33,304 nt of DNA. Origin: Gammaproteobacteria bacterium. GTDB taxonomy: Bacteria; Pseudomonadota; Gammaproteobacteria; Pseudomonadales; Litorivicinaceae. Below the pieces are notes generated by a model, which saw only the letters and a list, made by a program, of their open reading frames with translations, had not been told where the DNA came from and did no database searches. A program made the position numbers and the translations under genes. This document shows positions 16,606 to 22,955 of the stretch, piece after piece. The DNA lies in NCBI GenBank assembly GCA_002731015.1, contig PBZM01000029.1:1-33304 (forward strand), read 5' to 3'. Positions within the stretch are counted from its first letter, which is position 1; each line of letters begins with the position of its first letter.

Positions 16606-17682
16606 CTATGTGTGTTTTGATATAAATAAATCCAGTGCAGAGCCGTCTACCAAAAGTCCTGGCGATTTAAGTTCCAAGAGTTGTTCAACCTGAAAACGCC
16701 TCTGAGAGTGTTTGTAGGCTGGGTCATAATGATGTTCTAAGAGGCTTTCTGCGAGTTCTGTCCATTGTTTTTTGGCAATAAACTGAACCCATTCCTCTAT
16801 TTGTCGCTTTCCGTGACGAAATCTTAGTTGTTTGATTAATGACTCAGTATTTTCCGAAGCCTCGGTCAGGTGACTGTATCGCTCTACAGAGTACTGGGCT
16901 CTTTTTGCACGTTCACAGTCTACCGCGATCGCCCTCGCGTCGATGAGGCTTTGAAAAAGTTGTTTTGGTAAATGAATGTCTCCGATTTTTGATGACTCAG
17001 ACTCAATAAACACAGGCTTTGTTTGGTCAACATTTCTGAGTGCGTCGTAAAGACGCGTTTCAAAAAGTTTTTGTGAGGGTTGGTTTTTTTCTGGTTCCGC
17101 ACCGAGTATTGAACCCCGATGACATGCCAACGCTTCTAGATCGAGAACCTGTTGGCCTTTCCGTGCTATTTCGGCTAAGAGGTCGGTTTTTCCGCAGCCC
17201 GTCGGACCTGTGATCACGATGAACTCGGTGTTTAGAATCATTTGGTTTAAACCGTTTTGTATCTCTTTACGGTAAGCTTTATAGCCTCCTCGAAGTAATG
17301 TAACTGGCCACCCGATTTCGTGCATGACCAGAGCCATAGATGTCGAGCGTTGCCCTCCACGCCAGCAGTAGATCAAAGGTCTCCAGTCCTTTGATTTTTC
17401 GATAAATGTATCAATGTGTTTTGCAATATTGTGGCTGATGAGAACGGCACCCTTTTTTCGCGCAATAAAAGGATCTATCTGTTTAAACAGGGTACCAACT
17501 TCGGATCGCTCGACGTCGTCGAGTACGGGTAGATTTATTGAGCCAGGAAGATGGTCTTCCGCAAATTCAGATGGGGACCGAACATCAATTATGGAATCAA
17601 ATGGTCGATCAGTACTTAAAACTTCTTCGATTTCCGCGACTTCAATCTTACGTTGCATGTTGACTTGACGCGCCCGCTTCAT
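16606..17682 (-). CDS. mnmH: tRNA 2-selenouridine synthase (MnmH/SelU)
   Basis: A 358-residue enzyme that replaces sulfur by selenium in 2-thiouridine at the wobble base of tRNAs for Lys, Glu and Gln, using selenophosphate and geranyl diphosphate. The N-terminal rhodanese domain has DVRSPSEFAEDHLPGSINLP and the active-site loop YC106WRGGQRS. Then comes LLRGGYKAYR and a P-loop GPTGCGKT (159-166). Length matches E. coli YbbB (364). ATG 17682 is preferred because GAGAAG precedes it at 5 nt. An internal ATG at 17658 is the alternative. It converges with prpE and diverges from tRNA-Thr, and its start codon lies within the tRNA promoter. Its selenium donor is the SelD fusion on the other side of prpE. 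Confidence 0.95.
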   Translation of the reverse strand: MKRARQVNMQRKIEVAEIEEVLSTDRPFDSIIDVRSPSEFAEDHLPGSINLPVLDDVERSEVGTLFKQIDPFIARKKGAVLISHNIAKHIDTFIEKSKDWRPLIYCWRGGQRSTSMALVMHEIGWPVTLLRGGYKAYRKEIQNGLNQMILNTEFIVITGPTGCGKTDLLAEIARKGQQVLDLEALACHRGSILGAEPEKNQPSQKLFETRLYDALRNVDQTKPVFIESESSKIGDIHLPKQLFQSLIDARAIAVDCERAKRAQYSVERYSHLTEASENTESLIKQLRFRHGKRQIEEWVQFIAKKQWTELAESLLEHHYDPAYKHSQRRFQVEQLLELKSPGLLVDGSALDLFISKHT

Positions 17683-17687
17683 AATAC
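17660..17687 (+). promoter_or_regulatory. Predicted sigma-70 promoter of tRNA-Thr
   Basis: TTGACT (17660-17665) and TAATAC (17682-17687) are separated by 16 nt and would start transcription about 6-8 nt before the tRNA. The promoter overlaps the start of the divergent mnmH gene (ATG at 17682-17680), so transcription of the tRNA and initiation of mnmH may affect each other. Confidence 0.55.
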
Positions 17688-17699
17688 TTCTCGACCGTT

Positions 17700-17775
17700 G
17701 CAGGTGTGGCTCAGCTGGTAGAGCACCCCCTTGGTAAGGGGGAGGTCGCGGGTTCAAGTCCCGCCACTTGCACCA
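17700..17775 (+). tRNA. tRNA-Thr (anticodon GGU)
   Basis: A full 76-nt cloverleaf with encoded CCA. The acceptor stem is GCAGGTG with CACTTGC, the D-arm GCTCAGCTGGTAGAGC. The anticodon arm is CCCCC-TTGGTAA-GGGGG, giving anticodon GGT (reads ACC/ACU). The T-arm is GCGGGTTCAAGTCCCGC, then ACCA. The 3' end (17748-17776) is repeated at 20340-20368, so this gene is probably the attachment site of a small island. Confidence 0.97.
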
Positions 17776-17776
17776 G
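17748..17776 (+). repeat. Putative attL: 3' end of tRNA-Thr
   Basis: These 29 bases, the T-arm to CCA plus one G, match 20340-20368 in 26 of 29 positions in the same orientation. tRNA 3' ends are the classical target of tyrosine integrases, and the intact tRNA is kept on this side. Confidence 0.55.
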
Positions 17777-17877
17777 TTAAATCAATAGTTTGCGTGAATC
17801 TCGCTGTCATCATCAAAGAATTGCACCTGGATCTTCCAAAATTCTTCAGGCTAAAGCCGCACATGGAACTGTAACAA

Positions 17878-17901
17878 AAAATCTCCGCCGAAACGGATTT
17901 T
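17878..17901 (-). terminator. Probable intrinsic terminator after the GYD gene
   Basis: On the minus strand AAAATC pairs with GATTTT around a CG-closed TTTCGG loop region, and the stem runs into a T-run (GATTTTTTG). It lies about 25 nt after the stop of the leftward GYD gene. The A/T-rich flanks would allow some function in both directions, so it may also stop tRNA-Thr transcription. Confidence 0.5.
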
Positions 17902-17923
17902 GATTACCTAAGTTGCTTCTTGG

Positions 17924-18250
17924 TTAAGAGTTTGCTGGTTTGTATGCTCCGGTGGTCGATCCTGCTAGCTTCATCCATCCTACCTGCTCTTCTGCTGTGA
18001 ATACTTCCACTGCAGAAGTGTTCTCGACGCTTCCGGTGGACCCGACGACCAAAGCCATGGCTCCAACATCGACGTTGCTCCCTGTGATCACCATGAAAAT
18101 ATGTCCTGTGGCTGAAACGTAAAAACAGTCAAGGGTGATGTTCATTTTTTCGAGTAACCTTTTGATGGCCTCTTCTCTATTGTGTGGATTTTCTATCATT
18201 CCCTTCATTGCAGAACTCGTATAGTTCGCTGTTACGAAGTACTTCGACAT
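17924..18250 (-). CDS. GYD-domain protein
   Basis: A 108-residue protein beginning MSKYFVTANYTSSAMKGMIE, with the family's NREEAIKRLLEKMNI and DCFYVSATGHIFMVITG segments. This matches the GYD domain (ferredoxin-like small proteins of unknown function; the name-giving G-Y-D appears here as D-C-F-Y). ATG 18250 is chosen because AGGAG sits 7 nt upstream. An in-frame GTG at 18268 lacks such a site. The preceding DUF2905 gene ends within its leader (stop at 18265-18267), so the two form an operon. It lies inside the putative tRNA-Thr island. Confidence 0.8.
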   Translation of the reverse strand: MSKYFVTANYTSSAMKGMIENPHNREEAIKRLLEKMNITLDCFYVSATGHIFMVITGSNVDVGAMALVVGSTGSVENTSAVEVFTAEEQVGWMKLAGSTTGAYKPANS

Positions 18251-18264
18251 AAGACATCTCCTAT

Positions 18265-18462
18265 TCACCTAAATAAATTTAGAGCGATTGATAAAACAAT
18301 ACTAATTACAATGCAGGTGACGATGGGAAAGAAAAACGAGGTATCACCAGACTTGAATGCAATGTCACCCGGCAAGCGGCCAAAAGGTAACAGCTTCAGA
18401 TAGGGGTACAACAATCCCGCAACTACCAAAACTATCCCGGTACCAATGAGAAGGTTTTGCAT
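18265..18462 (-). CDS. DUF2905 family membrane protein
   Basis: A 65-residue protein with two hydrophobic segments (LLIGTGIVLVVAGLLYPYL and FPIVTCIVISIVLSIAL) separated by the conserved loop LPFGRLPGDIAFKSGDTSFF. This GRLPGDI loop is the DUF2905 signature. Function unknown. The start ATG has GAGGCAG upstream. It is the first gene of a two-gene unit with the GYD protein. Confidence 0.85.
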   Translation of the reverse strand: MQNLLIGTGIVLVVAGLLYPYLKLLPFGRLPGDIAFKSGDTSFFFPIVTCIVISIVLSIALNLFR

Positions 18463-18495
18463 TATCTGCCTCTTAAAACGAATTTACCTGTGTCT

Positions 18496-18693
18496 TCACT
18501 CTTTTATGGGCACACATCTAAAAACAGTTGTCCCGCCTAGTTTCTCAAGATCACCATCATCGTCTACGGAGTATGGTGGAATATGCCCATAAGAGCCACC
18601 TGCTTCGACGCATGCCTTCTGTGTATCAAATGTAACCCCCGATATGACTACTCCACCGTTTAGGATTTGCCATATCAGCATCCACTTAATCAA
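18496..18693 (-). CDS. Small hypothetical protein
   Basis: A 65-residue protein starting at a TTG (18693) that has GAGG 8 nt before it. An ATG four codons later is the alternative. The N-terminus is mildly hydrophobic, with one Cys near residue 28 (QKACVEAG) and another close to the end (FRCVPIKE). The two could form a disulfide if exported. The C-x(n)-G...FRCVP layout resembles several short uncharacterised proteobacterial proteins, but I do not recognise a family. It lies inside the putative island, 33 nt before the DUF2905 gene on the same strand. Confidence 0.45.
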   Translation of the reverse strand: MIKWMLIWQILNGGVVISGVTFDTQKACVEAGGSYGHIPPYSVDDDGDLEKLGGTTVFRCVPIKE

Positions 18694-18823
18694 CGTATTC
18701 GCCTCGATTAATCTTTCGTGAAACGATATCAGGGATCAGCAACAGTTCAAATTCTTGCAGGTTCGGTACCGCTCGCGCAAATCGCTTACGATGTGTCGAA
18801 TCAAACGTGAGGTACGTCTTCAC
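18686..18823 (-). CDS. Possible 45-residue ORF
   Basis: A short frame from GTG 18823 to TAA 18686 with a protein-like composition (LTFDSTHRKRFARAVPNL, then EFELLLIPDIVSRKI). It overlaps the start of the next gene by 8 nt, which suggests coupling. There is no good ribosome-binding site and a stop codon directly precedes the GTG, so it could equally be the surviving end of a longer, lost gene. Low confidence. Confidence 0.25.
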   Translation of the reverse strand: MKTYLTFDSTHRKRFARAVPNLQEFELLLIPDIVSRKINRGEYVD

Positions 18824-19156
18824 CTAATATAATTAATTGCAAATAAAACATTAGGATATTTGAATATTATAAATGAGTATGCCGAGATCGAATCCATGTA
18901 CATGGGTTTGCAATCCGCTGCATAGCCACGCCGCCAATGCGCCTTTGATCGCCATTTAAATGGTATCTCCTCAAGCTCTGAATTCATCGGTCTTATAAGT
19001 TGGTACTTTTGCACATAGGTGGGGTCCTCGTTAGAACTGAAACCACCTAGCCTGCTCTTTCATAAATTGATGGTCTAGCCTCCAGTGTATTGGAACTCTG
19101 CAAAGCCAACAGAGCACCAGAGACGATCAAGCACAGTTCGCGTTGGAGGAACTTTT
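18824..19156. other. AT-rich intergenic stretch within the island
   Basis: No convincing gene. A 64-codon frame on the minus strand (18820-19014) has no ribosome-binding site and unnatural composition. The 18825-18880 portion is very AT-rich and probably holds promoter signals for the leftward genes. Confidence 0.35.
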
Positions 19157-20290
19157 TCATTGCCTCAGAAGCTCTTTACACGATTTTCGATCTAATCCAA
19201 GTCCCTTAGCTTTTTCAATCCATTTATCACCTTCCTTGCCTCTCATCCACCCAATGCTTGCGTTGGTACATACAGCTTTCGCATTGGACGGACGTTTGTT
19301 CACCTCAGGTTTCGTATCTACTAGTTCGAATCTTGGCTTACCAAGCTTTTCTCGGCTATCCGCTATCTCCCAATCTGTGAAGTAGATTGTTTGTTTAGGC
19401 AGCTTTATGGGCCAATCAAATTCAAACGGAGTGCCCAATTTTGAACTGACCGCACCGTTACTTTGGCCTTTTGAATCTTGGTGGTAAGCGGCAAAAGAGA
19501 TATTATTCCTTTGTATCCAATCCAAATTCTCAGGTTGCAATAGTAGCCAACGTGAAGGGAAGGTGTTGTAGATTCCGAACTTCAACTGGAGTTTCTTCCT
19601 ACCTCCGTCCTTCAATCCTCGCTCGGTAATCAACGGCGTTTTAATAGAGCAAACATTTCTGCCGTTAATGCGATAAAGAAAGAATGGCTCATCTCTCTTG
19701 ATACGCTCCTTACCCTTTGTATAGTCGGCAAATATTTCAACTTCGATCCACTTCCCACGAGGAACATATTTTTTATTTACGAAACAAGCACCGCCTCGGG
19801 CAGTGTCTGTGGAAATTTTTAACCCCTCCTTATGGTAATGGATCATCCAGATCGGTTGATTTTTTTGATGCAACTTCACTTGATGAATCATCTGTGTCAT
19901 CGGAGACGTATCTGGAAATTGGCTTTCGTCAGGTATAAAAATATTGGTGCGATAATAGCGTCGTATCTGTTTTGTCTTTGAGCCAAAACTTTGAAGACCG
20001 ACTTTGTATCCATCTTTCAACTCGACCCGTTGACGATCATTGTCGCAATCTGACCAACTCTGATCCCCACCACAGCCCCCATGCTCAATTTCGAACTTGT
20101 AAACAGTCATATCTAACAACTGTTTTTCTGGTGGATTTTTGGTGATTACAGATAAACTCGGGTGCTTATTTGAATCAATCTTCCATCGATCAATGCTCTG
20201 TGCAAAGACCTCTGGCGCAAATGAGCATGTCACTGCGAAGCAAGTAACAGCTAGTGAAGCTAATGAGTCTCCAAATGGCCTGCGAGTCAT
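19157..20290 (-). CDS. Secreted polysaccharide lyase-like protein
   Basis: A 377-residue protein with a signal peptide (hydrophobic stretch up to SFAPEVFAQ, likely cleaved after VFA). The mature part has a jelly-roll-like pattern: GDQSWSDCDNDRQRVEL, YYRTNIFIPDESQFP, MIHQVKLHQ, GKWIEVEIFADY, LQLKFGIYNTFP and, late, IYFTDWEIAD. This resembles the polysaccharide lyase family PF14099 (PL20/heparinase I-like fold), which would cleave an acidic polysaccharide in the periplasm or outside. The substrate cannot be inferred. ATG 20290 has GGAG 5 nt upstream. A longer frame continues into the antisense of the tRNA fragment and is spurious. The gene abuts the attR-like repeat, so it is probably island cargo. 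Confidence 0.65.
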   Translation of the reverse strand: MTRRPFGDSLASLAVTCFAVTCSFAPEVFAQSIDRWKIDSNKHPSLSVITKNPPEKQLLDMTVYKFEIEHGGCGGDQSWSDCDNDRQRVELKDGYKVGLQSFGSKTKQIRRYYRTNIFIPDESQFPDTSPMTQMIHQVKLHQKNQPIWMIHYHKEGLKISTDTARGGACFVNKKYVPRGKWIEVEIFADYTKGKERIKRDEPFFLYRINGRNVCSIKTPLITERGLKDGGRKKLQLKFGIYNTFPSRWLLLQPENLDWIQRNNISFAAYHQDSKGQSNGAVSSKLGTPFEFDWPIKLPKQTIYFTDWEIADSREKLGKPRFELVDTKPEVNKRPSNAKAVCTNASIGWMRGKEGDKWIEKAKGLGLDRKSCKELLRQ

Positions 20291-20339
20291 ATGATCTCCA
20301 AGTCGGTTATATGATCGAACTACCTTAAAAACGGGGATT

Positions 20340-20368
20340 GCGGATTCAAGTCCCGCCATTGGCACCAG
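20340..20368 (+). repeat. Putative attR: duplicated 3' end of tRNA-Thr
   Basis: These 29 bases match the T-arm, acceptor 3' strand and CCA of tRNA-Thr(GGU) except at three positions. Weaker similarity to the anticodon arm continues to its left (ACTACCTTAAAAACGGGGA). No 5' half is present, so it is not a functional tRNA. Best read as the far junction of a small integrated element or as an old partial duplication. Confidence 0.55.
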
Positions 20369-20716
20369 CACACAACCCTAAAAATTAAGTTTTCTGACTG
20401 TTTCCTTAGCTATATTTTGTATCTGCCGAGTACCTTCGCCCTCGATTTCGTGCTTAACGTGCCCAATTCTTGCATCGTCCGATGCATTTTTTTGGTTGGT
20501 GAGCGATAGGTATATGCGCATCACGATAGCATCAGCGAAGCCTGTTTGCACAATTCCCCTTACTTAAGGTCCGGGGGAAGGGTTACAAGGCTCATTACAC
20601 AAAGAACTATTGGCCGGATATGAGATAAACTGGTGGAGTAGTAATATCAGATCTATGGGTAGAAGAAGACTACCGACGCCCCTGGATGTTTATCAGCGCC
20701 GGAGTAAGAATTAAAT
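20369..20716. other. Non-coding stretch between the island end and the next gene
   Basis: No gene seen. It holds an intrinsic terminator (20471-20493) and presumably the promoter of the hypothetical gene at 20717. Confidence 0.4.
20471..20493 (+). terminator. Rho-independent terminator
   Basis: TGCATC-GTCC-GATGCA, a perfect 6-bp stem with a 4-nt loop, is followed at once by seven T. It points rightward, yet no rightward gene precedes it within the island. It may be the original terminator of the tRNA-Thr unit, displaced by the insertion. Confidence 0.7.
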
Positions 20717-21157
20717 TTGTCGTCCAAGCAAAAAAAATTCAACACCTTCGAAGATTTCCTCGTGCCAGACCGCAGGACATGGGTAATCGAATGGAGCAGC
20801 CCGCAGGATGATTCTGGGGGTGGTTATGATCTTACGATCGAAGGCAAATACGTAGGTCGAAATGTTACGGGAAAGGGCGGTCAACTAAAGGCTAAACCCA
20901 ACCAGATTGCTTCGGTTTGGCTTTACTCTGGTGCGACCGTGGGATTCGCAAATCAAGGTGTCGCTGACTCGGCAAAATTAGAGGTCTACGCCGACACTGT
21001 TAAACCACCGTTTAAATTGCCCGATTGGTTCACCCCCGTGGCAGTAGCCCTTACTATCATTTTTTCGGTAGTCTTAATGGTGAGGGATGCCTTAACCGAA
21101 AACACCCACGAGTATTGGGAAAACGCCGCCGAAGAATTGAAACGACCGGAAAAGTGA
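20717..21157 (+). CDS. Hypothetical protein with C-terminal membrane anchor
   Basis: A 146-residue protein that I do not recognise. The first ~100 residues are soluble and beta-rich (WVIEWSSPQDDSGGGYDLT, GKYVGRNVTGKGGQLKAKP, SVWLYSGATVGFANQG), followed by one hydrophobic segment (FTPVAVALTIIFSVVLMV) and a short acidic tail. It would be anchored with the soluble part on one side of the inner membrane. The start is TTG 20717, with GGAG about 12 nt upstream, which is a little far. No ATG or GTG lies near. It is the first gene beyond the island border. Confidence 0.55.
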   Translation: MSSKQKKFNTFEDFLVPDRRTWVIEWSSPQDDSGGGYDLTIEGKYVGRNVTGKGGQLKAKPNQIASVWLYSGATVGFANQGVADSAKLEVYADTVKPPFKLPDWFTPVAVALTIIFSVVLMVRDALTENTHEYWENAAEELKRPEK

Positions 21158-21258
21158 CGTGATGACGTCAAGACAGACATCCTGTCAGGGGTACTCGAGT
21201 TATTTACTCGGTTTCCAATTATTGACACACTTTATTGTAGTGGGAACAAGTAGCGCAG

Positions 21259-22905
21259 ATGTTAGTAGACCCAATCCTTCAACTTGAGAAACAAAATCCC
21301 CGAGCGCCATGTCTGTATCGGTTGCAAGGTGACCAGTGGATCTCTTTTAGTCGAGCGGACGTGATCGATGCGGTACATCGGCTCTGCACCCAATGGCAGA
21401 CTGACGGGCTCAAATCAGGCCAACGTATCTTGGTTCTGATGGAAAATCGCCCTGAATGGGCAGTAACCGCCGTCGCTTGCAATCGTTATGGGCTCGTTCT
21501 AGTGCCGGCATACACAACCCATCAAGAACATGAGATCGAATATTTGTTGGATAGGTCTCAGGCATCGGCAGTGGTCACATCAGTTGGGGAGTTGAGTGAT
21601 CGATTAAAGTCTATTGACTCCGCGAGTCAGATTTTGTGGTACACGGCTGACGATCAATCAAAGATTTTGTTTCCCAACCTTACGCAGCGAAACGATAAAT
21701 TAGTTCCTAATCAAGATCCAGACAGTCTCTACGCGCTTATTCCGACATCTGGTACTAACGGACAGCCCAAACTGGTTGAACTTACTCAGAATAATATTTT
21801 TGCAAATGTTACGAGCATTTTGACAGTTCTTCGCGATGCGGAAATCGACCAACCACATCGGTTTTTGTCTTTTCTGCCGCTGGCCCACGCCTATGAGCAT
21901 ATGGCAGGCCTTTATCTGCCGCTTCATTTAGGTGGCGAGATATTTTACTGCGAAAGGCTGGATAAGCTTGCGACCTTGATGGCCGATATTAAACCAACCT
22001 TAATGACTGCGGTTCCAAGGCTCTACGAATTGCTTTACGGCAGGATCACGGCGCAGGTTACTAAAAGCGGACGCTTGAAACAGAAAATTTTTCAAACCGC
22101 GATCAATCTTGGTAATCAATCAAAATTAACTTTAAAGGATCATTGTACTAATTGGATTTGTGAGCGCTTGGTACGAAATAAAGTCCGAAAACGCTTTGGT
22201 GGTCGTTTGCAGTATTTCGTTTCGGGCGGGGCAGCACTCAACCCGGAAATCTCCAGATTTTTTAGAGGTCTCGGGGTTGGTATTCTTCAGGGGTACGGGC
22301 AGACCGAGGCGTCACCAGTAATTAGCGTGAATCGGCCTGGCTCTGCGAGGGCAGAAACTGTTGGACCTGCGCTACCCGAGGTAGAAGTGCGCCTCACTGA
22401 CGAGGGCGAATTGCTCGTCCGCGGTGAAAATGTTATGCGCGGTTATTGGCAAGACCCCGAGGCTACCGAAGCGACTATACGAGACGGATGGTTATATACT
22501 GGAGATCTAGCTGAGATTGATCCTGATGGACATATTCGTATTGTCGGCAGACTTAAGGATCTTATCGTGAATTCAGGCGGTGACAATGTCGCGCCAGCCC
22601 CGATTGAACAAGAGATCACAATTTACCCTGAAGTAGACCAAGTGATTGTTGTCGGAGATGGAAAGCCTTCACTGAGCGCGCTTATCTGCCTTAACAGTGA
22701 GTTTGAGACAGACGATCCTGATACTACTATCGCAAGTGTACTCAAGCGTTACAACAGTAACAAACCACCTTTACTGCAAGTCCGTAAGGGCCTGCTGTTA
22801 GATGAGCCGTGTACAATTGAAAATGGTTTACTAACACCTACCCAGAAAATCAAACGATCCTTAGTGGTTAAACATTACCAAGAAGCGATCGATGCTTTGT
22901 ATTGA
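21259..22905 (+). CDS. Long-chain acyl-CoA synthetase-like (AMP-forming)
   Basis: A 548-residue AMP-binding enzyme of the FadD15/long-chain ligase type, which would activate fatty acids to acyl-CoA at the inner membrane face. Motifs are FLPLAHAYEHMAGLYLPL, FVSGGAALNPEISRFF, GYGQTEASPVISVN, WLYTGDLAEIDPDGHI, GRLKDLIVNSGGDNVAP and a C-terminal LTPTQKIKR with the catalytic Lys. The phosphate-binding motif is unusual: PTSGTNGQPKLVELT, where TSGTTGxPKGV is expected (Thr to Asn and Gly to Leu). It precedes chrA by 50 nt on the same strand. Confidence 0.85.
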   Translation: MLVDPILQLEKQNPRAPCLYRLQGDQWISFSRADVIDAVHRLCTQWQTDGLKSGQRILVLMENRPEWAVTAVACNRYGLVLVPAYTTHQEHEIEYLLDRSQASAVVTSVGELSDRLKSIDSASQILWYTADDQSKILFPNLTQRNDKLVPNQDPDSLYALIPTSGTNGQPKLVELTQNNIFANVTSILTVLRDAEIDQPHRFLSFLPLAHAYEHMAGLYLPLHLGGEIFYCERLDKLATLMADIKPTLMTAVPRLYELLYGRITAQVTKSGRLKQKIFQTAINLGNQSKLTLKDHCTNWICERLVRNKVRKRFGGRLQYFVSGGAALNPEISRFFRGLGVGILQGYGQTEASPVISVNRPGSARAETVGPALPEVEVRLTDEGELLVRGENVMRGYWQDPEATEATIRDGWLYTGDLAEIDPDGHIRIVGRLKDLIVNSGGDNVAPAPIEQEITIYPEVDQVIVVGDGKPSLSALICLNSEFETDDPDTTIASVLKRYNSNKPPLLQVRKGLLLDEPCTIENGLLTPTQKIKRSLVVKHYQEAIDALY

Positions 22906-22955
22906 AATGGCCAGACTGATTTCGCAGATTAATTTCTGATGAATTGGTAGATTCC

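Noticed and set aside
18820-19014. 64-codon minus-strand ORF in the island
   Set aside because: No ribosome-binding site, AT-driven composition and overlap with a likely regulatory AT-rich region.
20304-20367. Complete second tRNA gene at the island end
   Set aside because: Only the T-arm and acceptor 3' strand are intact; no matching 5' acceptor or D-arm was found upstream.
20291-20371. N-terminal extension of the polysaccharide lyase frame
   Set aside because: It is the antisense translation of the tRNA 3' fragment; a signal peptide with a ribosome-binding site starts at 20290.
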